Shown one piece after another: positions 1 to 12,200 of a stretch of 64,000 nucleotides of DNA (the stretch's first letter is position 1; every line of letters starts with the position of its first letter). A program made the translations under genes and the position numbers. Under the pieces are notes generated by a model. It saw only the letters and a program-made list of their open reading frames with translations. It ran no database searches and was not told the DNA's origin. This DNA is from Bactericera cockerelli (Eukaryota > Arthropoda > Insecta > Hemiptera > Triozidae), in the NCBI GenBank assembly GCA_024516035.1, contig CM044956.1:52379316-52443315 (forward strand). Reading direction: 5' to 3'.

Positions 1-24
1 AAGTTAAAACAGAACCTCGTCTCT

Positions 25-153
25 AGTGAGGTCGCTTATTCCTCATGGGGTATGAGTGGACCCCGGATATCCACGCAGAAAATTTCTGCGCTGCCGGGAA
101 TCGAACCGAGGTCACCCTGTTTGCTAGCCTACTCCACTCGGCCACAGTGACTA
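25..153 (-). mobile_element. tRNA-derived SINE, family A (5' part)
   Basis: Read on the minus strand this begins with a tRNA-like head (A box near 140, B box GGTTCGATTCC near 100) followed by the body word CTCATACC..GAGGAAxAA seen in the better copies at 21345 and 49409. The 3' end is lost. It is a pol III-type retroposon fragment, not a tRNA gene. Confidence 0.75.
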
Positions 154-399
154 CTTAATAAAGTAAGCACAGTGATTCCCATCCTATAATGCTGATGTGC
201 TATAAAATTTCTGAAGAAAAAAAAAAGCCCTCATTATTAGTTGGGTTCAATACAAAATCTCTTTCTTTTTATAAACATCTTCAAAATTTTGTCTGCGGCT
301 AAGTCCAATATCTTTGGTTTATTCAAGCTAAGTGTGCCGCGATGCTAAAAATGTTAAGAACCACTGCTTGGCTATTTTATCTTTCTGGCTGCTCTGGTA

Positions 400-464
400 A
401 CTGTAAAATTGACATTAACAGTGACAGACGAATGAAGTGTCACTGATAATGTCAATTTTACAGT
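400..464. repeat. Near-perfect hairpin, 27-bp arms
   Basis: Arms 400-426 and 438-464 are reverse complements with one mismatch around an 11-nt loop. Likely a small MITE remnant. A small-RNA hairpin is possible but unsupported. The rest of 154-720 shows no gene. Confidence 0.7.
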
Positions 465-727
465 CTGTAATTAATTGGGAACCAGGTTATTTTCTCCACC
501 TATGAAACGTTGAATACAAAATTGCAACTGTATTTTTACAAGCTATGGGTGGTGGCTATTTGTTTTGTCTGGGAAATAGAGAACATCAGAATTTCAATTT
601 TTTTTTTTTTTTCTTTTATTGTAATAATTAAGTTTACATTGTTTAGAAGTGGGTTGACATGAAACATGGTTGCCTAGACAATCTAAATAGACAATCAGGG
701 TGTAAATAAATAAATGAATAATAATAC

Positions 728-815
728 AGGCAGGCAGCAGAAAAGCCGCAGGCAGCTGAAGAGCCAGATAGCCGGAGGCAACAGAAGAGCCGGAGGCAAC
801 AGAAAAGACAGATGT
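728..815. repeat. Short minisatellite, ~18-21 bp unit
   Basis: Degenerate copies of a GGCAACAGAAGAGCCGGA-like unit, about four to five times. Open on the minus strand, but the frame has no recognisable protein. Confidence 0.6.
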
Positions 816-988
816 CCAGATGCAGCGGGAGTCACTTAAAGATTTGCACGGCAAGTCTCTGAAAGCAAAAATATAGATAATTATTATTATTAAACACTTT
901 ATTGGATATACATAGACATAATTATGTACAGTACAAATAATTATTATAAGAATTAAATAATGGAAAGGAAAAAAATAATGTATACAAT

Positions 989-1981
989 AGAGTGGGTCGA
1001 AAAATCATTTTATTTTATTTAATTAACGCTATACCCCGGAAAAGTTGTGGCTGGTCGAGATAAGACTTTTGAGCAAAAAAAAATTTTTTTGGACCACGTC
1101 TTCCGGTCGCGCAAAGGCTTTCAAAATGGCGAAAATCAAAAAAAAAAAATAATAATAATAAAAAAAATAAAATAAGAAAATTTAAAAAAATGTAAAAAAA
1201 AATATAATCAATTTTTTTGGTTTGCTATAGCATATAGGTACTAGTTATAAAAAGACCAGACTAGTATAAAGAGATAAAAAAAAAACACCAATGAACCGCC
1301 TTTACCGGTCACCTTTCGAACCCGCGACTTCTGGATTACCAGTAAACGTCTTGACTACTGAGATACCGGTAGGGTCTGGATGGAATTCGTCGTATACTCG
1401 TACCTATAACTCTTCTTCGTGAGTTCTGGGTCAATTTTTAAGCTGGTCTGAATGATATACATAATGTAAGTACATAGATTTAGAGGATAACTTTTCAAGG
1501 CCTTTGCACAACCGGAAGGGTTGGTCCGATTATATTTTTTTTGGTCTCTGTGGATTCTTCAGACCTTCATGCAAGTAATAATTTCTATGGGGAGTCAGAT
1601 AAATAAAAATTTTACCTATATTTTTCAATTGCTTGAAAAAGGGCAAATTATAGTGAATTTTCGTGAAAGTCACAAATTTCAAGGCCTTTGCGCGACTGGT
1701 AAAGGTGGTTTCATTGGTGTTTTTTTGAATTCTTTATACTAGTCTTTTTAGAACTAGTATATTCTATAGCAAACCAAAAAAATCAATTATCATTTTTTTT
1801 ACATTTTTTTTTAAAAATTTCTTATTTTTTTTTTTTTTCGCCATTTTGAAAGCCTTTGCGCGACCGGAAGACGTGGTCCAATTTTTTTTTTTAGCTCACA
1901 AGTCTTATCTCGAACAGCCACAACTTTTCCGAGGTATAGCGTTAATTAAATAAAATAAAATGATTTTTTGATCCACTCTAA
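989..1981. mobile_element. Foldback DNA element with ~320-bp terminal inverted repeats
   Basis: Left arm (about 989-1315) and right arm (about 1690-1979) are inverted copies, beginning AGAGTGGRTC on each strand. The 8-mer TATACAAT flanks both sides (981-988 and 1982-1989), consistent with an 8-bp target-site duplication, allowing a two-base asymmetry at the right end. No transposase is encoded. The 8-bp duplication suggests a hAT or Mutator-like source, which is inference. A tRNA-like segment sits inside the left arm. Confidence 0.75.
1310..1378 (-). repeat. tRNA-like segment inside the foldback element
   Basis: On the minus strand, an A-box-like TATCTCAGTAGTCAAGACG and a B-box-like CGGGTTCGAA are spaced as in a tRNA. 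The acceptor stem is not convincing. Probably a captured SINE head. Confidence 0.45.
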
Positions 1982-2296
1982 TATACAATAAAAAGGAAAA
2001 AGAACAGAAAAATATATATAAACATGTGTCCTAGCTAAAGGGAGGGGTTATTGCCTATGCCAATCTCTTCCACCCAACATTTGGAGTTCCCTATCTAGAT
2101 ATTTCAATAATAATATAAAAAAGAAGCTAAATAAATAAAAATATATACAAACAACATGTTAAAAAAAAAATTAAAATTAATTTATATTTTCCAAGAAATG
2201 TTTCTATGAGAAACTTGATTCCCCATAGTTCATCAGGCAATTGATTCCATGATCTTATAGCATTAACAGTAAAAACTATTCCCCATATGGTTAGTG

Positions 2297-2752
2297 CAGT
2301 AGAACCTTGATTATCCCATCCTCAACCATGCGGATACTTGATTATCCAGATTAAAAAAAAAAAACACGCTGTTATTGAATAGGTGCATAGCAACGCTGCT
2401 ACTGATAATCACAGCTCCAAGCGTACATGCATGAAGACATCTTCTTATGATTCCTTGGATCAGGCAGTTCTCAAGTGGTTTTTGCAAGCAAGATCTACCG
2501 GACAACCTATCAATGACCTGTTGATGTGTGAAAAGACATTGAAGATTAACAAGAAACTAGGAGGGGACAAAATTTCTTGTTATAATAAAATATATCAAAA
2601 TACATCTGCTTTTACACAAAATCAAAATTCTTCTTTATTGCTTGGTTTTTTAGGGTCCTCTCAATTATCCAGACTTTTATATAGGACCTCGATTATCCAG
2701 CATACGGGCATACCCCTAGTAGACATTAATCCAGATAATGAAGGTTCTACTG
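2297..2752 (+). mobile_element. Tigger/pogo-type MITE retaining a CENP-B-like HTH coding piece
   Basis: The ends are inverted repeats starting CAGTAGAACCTT. The right end is followed by TA, as expected for pogo/Tc1 elements, while the left flank reads TG, probably mutated. The interior (about 2440-2565, +) translates to a segment containing LDQAVLKWFLQARSTGQPI and LLMCEKTLKINKKLGGD, which resembles the CENP-B DNA-binding HTH of Tigger transposases. The catalytic DDE domain is absent, so this is an internally deleted, non-autonomous copy. Confidence 0.7.
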
Positions 2753-3749
2753 TATTGTGAGGTGGAATAGAGAGATAAGTGAAGCGAGTATTATGACTGT
2801 GGAATGAAGAGTGTATGAAATGATAAATGAAGATATGTAGGTGAAGCCTCATTCAAAATTCTCCACAGTAAGCCCAATCTCAGATGTTCTAATCTCTTAT
2901 CAATTTGTAACCATTGAAGATTTTTTCATTTAGCTGAAACATGATCAAATGACTGAAACACAACACAAGCATTCTGAAATGTTTGAAGTAAATTCCCTTT
3001 GATGTTTGACATAGCAGCTCCAGTATTCAATCAAAGGAAATATAAGAGAAGTACATAGGAGCTGTTTTGTTTGCAGGGCTAAAACCTTTGCAAATGTTTC
3101 AGGGAATGAAACTTTTGATACTTTTCCTTACCAATTTGAACAACCTGAGAGTTCCATTGAAGATCTGGATCTAAAAGTATTCCAAGATTTTTCACACAAG
3201 AAGACAAAGGAATAGGCTCAGAAAACAGAAATAACTTGTTGCTTTGGTCTACATAATTTAGGACTCATGGTAATGGAGCTTTGCTGGTGTTTTGATAGTT
3301 AGTGGGGGGATGATATCACACTTCAGCATGTTATGATCTGACACACCAGAAACAGGATACCTGGGTTGGCCTCAGCCATCCTCTAGTTGTGTCAACTAAT
3401 CCATTATTAATTAATAGACTTGATGTTTATAAAAATAGATATTTTTACAAGGGTTTTAGATTTATAATTCCAGATTCTTGAATTCCTTATTGATGATGAA
3501 AGAAGAAACAAAATTGAAAATCTCAGAGGGGAAAAAAATCAATGCAACATTGCAGTGGATTTGGGAATATGGAAATAGTGTTAAGTACCAAGTCCCAGAT
3601 ATCTGGAGGCTCTCCACAGAAAAGATGAGGGTCAGATGACACAAGCCTTGTTTTTTCATTGGGATTTAGTGATACAGGCACAAATAGCACAATGATATGG
3701 TAGTGGCAAAGAAGGGAACTGAATTTTTTTGGGATAAACAAGCTTTTAA
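2753..3749. other. Spacer, nothing recognised
   Basis: AT-rich unique-looking sequence. Only short chance reading frames on either strand, and no repeat family that recurs elsewhere in the window. Confidence 0.5.
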
Positions 3750-4010
3750 CTAGACAGGCTTGCTGTCTCACAATAGTGATGATCATAAAACCATTCATGC
3801 TTATTACATTACTTACTTTACTTTTCATGTCCGGAACAACATATCTTTCATATCTTAGATTGACCAGGGTAACCAGGGTTAGATCTTGTTGGGTACAGGG
3901 TTCATCCAATTGATTACAGACAAGGAGATATTCATTTGTCAGATTTGTCTGCACCTGTCCACAGTGGCAGTCATTATTCTCTTCATATCCCCATTTCAAT
4001 AGATTACAAT
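3750..4010 (-). pseudogene. Decayed LINE reverse-transcriptase C-terminus
   Basis: The minus-strand frame contains MKWGYEENNDCHCG, then QT, then CNQLDEPCTQQDLTLV. This resembles the C-terminal cysteine motif (WG..CxCG..QT..HLL.C....CT..DL) of RTE/Jockey-type LINE ORFs. The expected H of QTxxHLL is replaced and the frame does not extend upstream. It is a remnant with no activity expected. Confidence 0.5.
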
Positions 4011-5769
4011 AGATTCAATCAAAGGCTGGTGACACTCTAGTTTCCATAGTTCAACCTTGTGGACTTCAGTCACTTCAGTAATGTGAGTACAGCTGTCGAT
4101 GCTTGTTGTTGTTCAAATAAAACTTTTCTTATTACATTGATATTATTTTTTTTAAATAAATTTCCAATCCTTTGATTGTTAGTTCACTGTATTTTAATAA
4201 TACACTACTCTTAACTACAAGAAAAGAAAACTAGAAATGTAAAAAATAAAAATTGAGTTAAGGTTATTCCATTATTCCACCCTGCAAAATTCCCTATTTC
4301 ATAAATAAAATTTCTCTATTCTCTTCTGAAGGGAAACTTTTGAGCTCTGGGTGGGGAAATGGAAAGATTTTATGGATTTTAACCATTTCAAACGTTCGTA
4401 CAACACAATTTCGCAGGACATAATGTTCTTTCAACACAAATTCACTCAGCATAACGGTCGCACAACATAATCGATTTCGATTATTATGCTGTATGAACTT
4501 GTGTTGAACGAACGCACACCGAAACGTGGTTGAGAATACAACCGCGAAATTTCAAAAATCTTGATAAAATTGGATGACAGAAAAGATCAAGATTTGCCCG
4601 AATCCCGAACTCCGAAGAATCAAGGCTCACTTTGCTCCTGAGTGCTGATAAAGAATGAAAGGATAATAATCTATAAATCTATGCTGTGACTGCTGTGGAA
4701 TACATCACAATTTCTTTAAAGGTCTAAGTTCTCTACGTAAATTATAATCAAAAACTGGGAACAGTGGGAAGCTAGGAAGTACCTATATTTCAAAATCCTG
4801 CCTTCTCTTGCTAGTAGGTATGTCATGATTTTATTCTTAAGGTGTGGGAGGGATGTTAATTATTTAGTATCATGGGTGTGGTTATTGATGCCTCAGCTGG
4901 CCAGCCCCACTCAAGCTGGTTGGCATGGTAGCCAGATATTGTGAATGGTGTCTTCAATGTTAAGATGGTAGGCAGTGCTAGGAAATAAGCTAGTGCAAGG
5001 CCCTTGCATTTTCAAGGTGCGAGGCCTCAAATTTGCATTGCATTTATTCTATAATACAATACTTAAAGCCTTGATAACAAAGTCAAGTGTTCTGAAAACT
5101 GATCCTAAATAGTATTTTGTGCTGCACTCAACTACCATTAAATCATTAGTCAAGATGTCTGAAGAGCCATTCACTGCTTACTCTGAAGACCCTTTGTATG
5201 TGTCAGAGGCCAGCACAATGGTAGTAAAATTAATTCCTACTGTTAGGATGAAAGATACCCATCTTTATTATGGTTAATTATTTAAAGGGGGCCCCAATAT
5301 TTTGCTCTGATTTTTTTTGCTATAGTGTTATTCATTATTAAATTACAGGAATACCTAGTGTAAGCTCATTCAGAAACTTTCAATATCTAGTGTAAGCTGC
5401 CCAAAGCATAGAGTACCAAAAGTGTGCAGCCCTTGGCATCTGCCAAATCTACCATATGGGTAATCTGCTAGTGATGGCAGAGGTAGTATCAATTTTGTGA
5501 AGAAAAAAAAACCATTTGTATATTTGAAAGTGATATTATTTGTATCAGTTCAGCGCCTTAGTGCAGAAAAAAATAATTTATTTATTTAGGTATACTAAAT
5601 TATAATTGATACAGCTGAGCAGCTCTTACATATAGTTGCTCAAATTTATTATACCATGTACAACTTGTAATCCATTTTTTTATTAAATATTTTACTATGT
5701 TGTTAATATACCCATAACTTGGTATTAATTAGCTTTTACCTATTGTAATAAGGTTTATTTTATTTCCAG
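4011..5769. other. Spacer upstream of the PDE12 gene
   Basis: No coding exon recognised. Around 4395-4515 there is a palindromic stretch (ATAATCGATTTCGATTAT at its centre) with outer GTTCGT..ACGAAC-like arms, probably a small MITE. A non-coding first exon of the downstream gene may lie here, but I cannot place it. Confidence 0.4.
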
Positions 5770-6243
5770 GTTCCAAGCAATTGAAACATTTGACCAATGA
5801 ATAATAAAGCTTACTACCATAATTTGCATCCTACTTCCAATTCAGTACTGTCAAAGTTATGAAATTATTTCAAAGTGTCTTCTTGGCTAGTTCTTTATTC
5901 AATACCCTCAATTTTCACTTCACTTTTAAGAGATACAAATACCTCTTATCATTCCCACGTTTGACATTTATGAAACCTCATATGATGAACCCTATTTATT
6001 TCCGATATGAGGATGGAGGAGAGAAATTTCAAGTTGCATTTGAGTATAATGATGAAAAGTACAATATTTCACGTCAATTTAATATGGATCGGAGCATTGG
6101 TGAAACAACATCAGATTTTAAAAATAGAGTAAAATCTAATGTTCTGAAAGCTGTTGAGAAGAAAATTCACAATCTCAACAAGAAAAAAGACAAAGATTCA
6201 AAACTTTCTGTGCCAGACATCAGAGTGGATATAATTATCAATG
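5770..6243 (+). CDS. PDE12: PDE12 exon 1: presequence and N-terminal domain
   Basis: A TTTATTTCCAG acceptor ends at 5769, so a 5'-UTR intron is likely. The ATG at 5859 is the first in the frame and opens a presequence-like stretch (MKLFQSVFLASSLF..). Then comes the N-terminal, non-catalytic region with IYFRYEDGGEKFQVAFEYN. The donor G/GTAACT leaves phase 1. Codons are AT-rich, unlike exons 4-9. Confidence 0.8.
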
Positions 6244-9200
6244 GTAACTATTTTCAACCATGGGTTTCTCATCTGTTACCTTTGTGTACATTGAAAAATG
6301 TAATTTTAGTAGTCATTAAAAAACATTGATGGGAATTTTAACAAAGATCATCACTGGAATGATAAAATAAATGCTATCACTCATCCAATAATAATATTCA
6401 ACCTTGTTTGTGTGATTTGTTTAAGGTACATTATAAAGCTTAAATAATTGAATATTCTGGATATTTGAATGCATTATGTTATGGTGAAAAATAAATAAAT
6501 GTACATATATTGAAGATATTAGGCAAATAGGTACATTGGATTTACCTAAGTAATACTTAATCAATAATGCATGTATGAAATATCAACTCATGAATATTAT
6601 TGTTCTATATAAATCCAAGCTATGAACTTTCATAAAAAATATCCTGTGAAGATCAGGATTATTTTCACACTTAACATTGAACTTACAGGTCAAGTCATTA
6701 GTGATGCCTCTATTGTTAAGGAAGAAATCATTGACAAATCAAATCACACAGGAGAAAATATTCTAACAGTAGATAATGCAAAGTTCAACATAATCATCAA
6801 TGGACCTTGGATCCGAAATCTCAAACTGCCATCATGCATTCTACAAGGCTGTTTGGTTTATCCCAGCAAATATGAACATCAATTTGGAGTTGATGAGCTC
6901 ACAGTATTTCAGTGGTCAAGACAAGTAGGGACAGAATTTGTACCTGTAGGTCAGGGTAAGTTATATTGCACTATGGTAAAAGTCTTTTTACCATAGTGTC
7001 TGATTTTCTTTAAGATTTTCTTAAAGATAGATGACTTGAATTTCTGGAATGTATCTAAAAATATATCTAGTTTTGTATAAAAAATCATTGTTTTACCTCT
7101 TCCAAAATACCAACTACATTGTAGAAATCTACACTTACAAAATAGGTACTTTAGTTTTTAGAAAATATTATATTACTGTGTATTGCAATACACATATAAA
7201 AAAATATTCTCTCTCACCTGTGCTATTTAAACCTTCATAAGTACCTGACTATTTTATTCTCTCCAAGTACCATACGTACTTGACCTATATCAAAGATCAA
7301 AGGGACCTACAAAAAACTTCTTGAAATTGGTTGTCATCCAATACGCAAACTTTCCAATACTAATTTTTTTTTGTTGTTGTAATTTCCATTCTTTCGTTTT
7401 CCAGGATTCTACTACAGACCCAGCAAGGAGGACGTAGGTTACCACTTGAAGCTGTCCTGTACTCCTAGGAACGCCCATTCAGAAGGCCCCACCCTTGAAG
7501 TTCTCTCTGATAAACCTGTTGATGCTGGGAACGAACCTTACCTATTTGAGCAAAGACAAGCCTTCACCCCAGAAAAACTTACCGGTGACAAGTAAGTGAC
7601 AAAGACAGCTTTGCCTACATTAACATAGATATCTTAGAAGCCCAATAAAAATGGCTTAGGATGCGTCCTCTGTAAAAAAAAATAAATATGAAAAATAAAA
7701 CAGATAATTTATTATTATTTATTATGTAGTCACATTTGTTTACATGAACAGTGACCTGGGTTCAATTCCCGAAATTCTCTGCTCTATTCTTGGATGTCCG
7801 GGGTCCACTCATACCTCACGAGGAAAAATTAGTAGCTATTTATATGAACAGCTATTCCTAGCTCGTCCTGGCCCTAAGTATCAAATCTGAGTAATTTGAT
7901 GCGGAACCAACTATCTTGAGGACTTATGATTATTTTATATCTATTTCAATCTTCTTTAAACCTTTTTGAAACTGGCTTACAACCTTTTTGAAACTGGTTA
8001 ACGGTTTGTTCCACGTACATTAGGGGGAACAGTCTGTGGTCCTATTCTCACCCGAGCCACCACAAGTTCTAATAGCCCCCGCCCACCAGTTTCAGAGTGG
8101 TCACCTACAACATGTTCTAATAGCCCCCGCCACCAGTTTCAGAGTGGTCACCACATGTTCTAATAGCCCCCGCCACCAGTTTCAGAGTGGTCACCACATG
8201 TTCTAATAGCCCCCGCCACCAGTTTCAGAGTGGTCACCACATGTTCTAATAGCCCCCGCCACCAGTTTCAGAGTGGTCACCTACAACATACCACAATCAT
8301 GTTCTAATAGCCCCCGCCACCAGTTTCAGAGTGGTCACCTACAACATACCACAATCATGTTCTAATAGCCCCCGCCACCAGTTTCAGAGTGGTCACCTAC
8401 AACATACCACAATCATGTTCTAATAGCCCCCGCCACCAGTTTCAGAGTGGTCACCTACAACATACCACAATCATGTTCTAATAGCCCCCGCCACCAGTTT
8501 CAGAGTGGTCACCTACAACATACCACAATCATGTTCTAATAGCCCCCGCCACCAGTTTCAGAGTGGTCACCTACAACATACCACAATCATGTTCTAATAG
8601 CCCCCGCCACCAGTTTCAGAGTGGTCACCTACAACATACCACAATCATGTTCTAATAGCCCCCGCCACCAGTTTCAGAGTGGTCACCTACAACATACCAC
8701 AATCATGTTCTAATAGCCCCCGCCACCAGTTTCAGAGTGGTCACCTACAACATACCACAATCATGTTCTAATAGCCCCCGCCACCAGTTTCAGAGTGGTC
8801 ACCTACAACATACCACAATCATGTTCTAATAGCCCCCGCCACCAGTTTCAGAGTGGTCACCTACAACATACCACAATCATGTTCTAATAGCCCCCGCCAC
8901 CAGTTTCAGAGTGGTCACCTACAACATACCACAATCATGTTCTAATAGCCCCCGCCACCAGTTTCAGAGTGGTCACCTACAACATACCACAATCATGTTC
9001 TAATAGCCCCCGCCACCAGTTTCAGAGTGGTCACCTACAACATACCACAATCATGTTCTAATAGCCCCCGCCACCAGTTTCAGAGTGGTCACCTACAAGT
9101 TACCACATGTTCTAATAGCCCCCGCCACCAGTTTCAGAGTGGTCACCTACAAGTTACCACATGTTCTAATAGCCCCCGCCACCAGTTTCAGAGTGGTCAC

Positions 9201-12200
9201 CTACAAGTTACCACATGTGCTAATAGACCCCGCCCACCAGTTTCAGAGTGGTCACCTACAAGTTACCACATGTGCTAATAGACCCCGCCCACCAGTTTCA
9301 GAGTGGTCACCTACAAGTTACCACATGTTCTAATAGCCCCCGCCACCAGTTTCAGAGTGGTCACCTACAAGTTACCACATGTGCTAATAGACCCCGCCCA
9401 CCAGTTTCAGAGTGGTCACCTACAAGTTACCATATGTGCTAATAGACCCCGCCCACCAGTTTCAGAGTGGTCACCTACAAGTTACCACATGTGCTAATAG
9501 ACCCCGCCCACCAGTTTCAGAGTGGTCACCTACAAGTTACCACATGTGCTAATAGACCCCGCCCACTAGTTTCAGAGTGGTCACCTGCAACAAGTTCTAA
9601 TAGACCCCGCCCACCAGTTTCAGAGTGGTCACCTGCAACAAGTTCTAATAGACCCCGCCCACCAGTTTCAGAGTGGTCACCTACAACATGTTCTAATAGC
9701 CCCCGCCACCAGTTTCAGAGTGGTCACCTACAACAAGTTCTAATAGACCCCGCCCACCAGTTTCAGAGTGGTCACCTACAACATGTTCTAATAGACCCCG
9801 CCCACCAGTTTCAGAGTGGTCACCTACAACAAGTTCTAATAGACCCCGCCCACCAGTTTCAGAGTGGTCACCTACAACATGTTCTAATAGACCCCGCCCA
9901 CCAGTTTCAGAGTGGTCACCTACAACAAGTTCTAATAGACCCCGCCCACCAGTTTCAGAGTGGTCACCTACAACAAGTTCTTATAGACCCCGCCCACCAG
10001 TTTCAGAGTGGTCACCTACAACAAGTTCTAATAGACCCCGCCCACCAGTTTCAGAGTGGTCACCTACAACAAGTTCTAATAGACCCCGCCCACCAGTTTC
10101 AGAGTGGTCACCTACAACAAGTTCTAATAGACCCCGCCCACCAGTTTCAGAGTGGTCACCTACAACAAGTTCTAATAGACCCCGCCCACTAGTTTCAGAG
10201 TGGTCACCTGCAACAAGTTCTAATAGACCCCGCCCACCAGTTTCAGAGTGGTCACCTGCAACAAGTTCTAATAGACCCCGCCCACCAGTTTCAGAGTGGT
10301 CACCTACAACATGTTCTAATAGCCCCCGCCACCAGTTTCAGAGTGGTCACCTACAACAAGTTCTAATAGACCCCGCCCACCAGTTTCAGAGTGGTCACCT
10401 ACAACAAGTTCTTATAGACCCCGCCCACCAGTTTCAGAGTGGTCACCTACAACAAGTTCTAATAGACCCCGCCCACCAGTTTCAGAGTGGTCACCTACAA
10501 CAAGTTCTAATAGACCCCGCCCACCAGTTTCAGAGTGGTCACCTACAACAAGTTCTAATAGACCCCGCCCACCAGTTTCAGAGTGGTCACCTACAACAAG
10601 TTCTAATAGACCCCGCCCACTAGTTTCAGAGTGGTCACCTGCAACAAGTTCTAATAGACCCCGCCCACCAGTTTCAGAGTGGTCACCTGCAACAAGTTCT
10701 AATAGACCCCGCCCACCAGTTTCAGAGTGGTCACCTACAACATGTTCTAATAGCCCCCGCCACCAGTTTCAGAGTGGTCACCTACAACAAGTTCTAATAG
10801 ACCCCGCCCACCAGTTTCAGAGTGGTCACCTACAACATGTTCTAATAGACCCCGCCCACCAGTTTCAGAGTGGTCACCTACAACAAGTTCTAATAGACCC
10901 CGCCCACCAGTTTCAGAGTGGTCACCTACAACATGTTCTAATAGACCCCGCCCACCAGTTTCAGAGTGGTCACCTACAACAAGTTCTAATAGACCCCGCC
11001 CACCAGTTTCAGAGTGGTCACCTACAACAAGTTCTTATAGACCCCGCCCACCAGTTTCAGAGTGGTCACCTACAACAAGTTCTAATAGACCCCGCCCACC
11101 AGTTTCAGAGTGGTCACCTACAACAAGTTCTAATAGACCCCGCCCACCAGTTTCAGAGTGGTCACCTACAACAAGTTCTAATAGACCCCGCCCACCAGTT
11201 TCAGAGTGGTCACCTACAACAAGTTCTAATAGACCCCGCCCACCAGTTTCAGAGTGGTCACCTACAACAAGTTCTAATAGACCCCGCCCACCAGTTTCAG
11301 AGTGGTCACCTACAACAAGTTCTAATAGACCCCGCCCACCAGTTTCAGAGTGGTCACCTACAACAAGTTCTAATAGACCCCGCCCACCAGTTTCAGAGTG
11401 GTCACCTACAACATCCTGGCGGAGGTGTACGCCGACTCTGACACCGCCCGCGGCGAGCTGTTCTCCTACTGCCCGTCCTACGCCCTGCTGGGAGACTACA
11501 GGCGACCCCTCACCCTGCGGGAACTGGCGGGCTACCACGCCGACCTGATCTGTCTGCAGGAGGTGGACGAGAGGGCTTTCCACAGGGACCTGGGGCCCGC
11601 CCTGGCGCGCGAGGGGAACATGAGAGGCGACTTTGCGGTCAAGTCTGGCAACGCCGCGGAGGGCGTGGCGGTGTTCTACGATGCGGCGAGGTTCCGGTGA
11701 GATTTGTATTTTTTTTTTTTTTTTTTTTTTATTCAACAATTTAGATTATTATTTATTATTTCGCAAACATTTTGCCTTTTACAAAAAATCACTTTCTCTC
11801 AACCCATATTCTTCGTGAGCTTGTAGACTTGCCTTCAAACGCCTTTTATGGTTGTCAATTTCTTCTTAAAATTTTGACTTGAAATTTTGATGTTTAAAAT
11901 TTTAAAATTCTAGCAGGACTTCGTGCAGCCATACCGGCGCTTGTCTGGCTAGGTAGCTTTTTTTTATTTAGATCAATCTTTATTTACACTTTTTTATATA
12001 CAGGCGCAGACAAAAGGTATAATTAATTAAATATAAACAAAGTTTGATCAAGGGTGGTGATAATGCCTTTGGCAGTCTCTTCCATTTTTTTTTAACAAGA
12101 ATTGTGCTTTATTTGTACATCATTTCATTACAATGTTTAGGATGACAATAACATAATAAATTTATAAGTACTTAAAATTAATAAAATAAAATAATATGAG

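Larger units (their letters stand above)
880..2090. mobile_element. Family H repeat split by a foldback insertion
   Basis: The ends (about 880-980 and 1990-2090) match a dispersed family found also near 16600, 58050 and 60900: 'CACTTTATT..GGACATA', an A/T-rich middle, then 'GTCCTA..TAAAGGG..GGGTTATTGCC' and 'CAATCTCTTCCACCCAA'. It looks like the reversed 3' end of a LINE or SINE. The foldback element at 989-1981 lies inside it. Confidence 0.55.

Noticed and set aside
9027..10192. Long open frames through the exon 4 minisatellite (up to 241 codons)
   Set aside because: Frames follow from the 48-bp period (a multiple of three) and lack any start context or domain; the array is intronic.
8055..11411. 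Possible CRISPR-like array
   Set aside because: Units are head-to-tail without unique spacers, in a eukaryotic intron; it is a minisatellite.
11035..11739. 234-codon minus-strand frame over exon 4 and the array
   Set aside because: Antisense shadow of the real exon plus repeat units.
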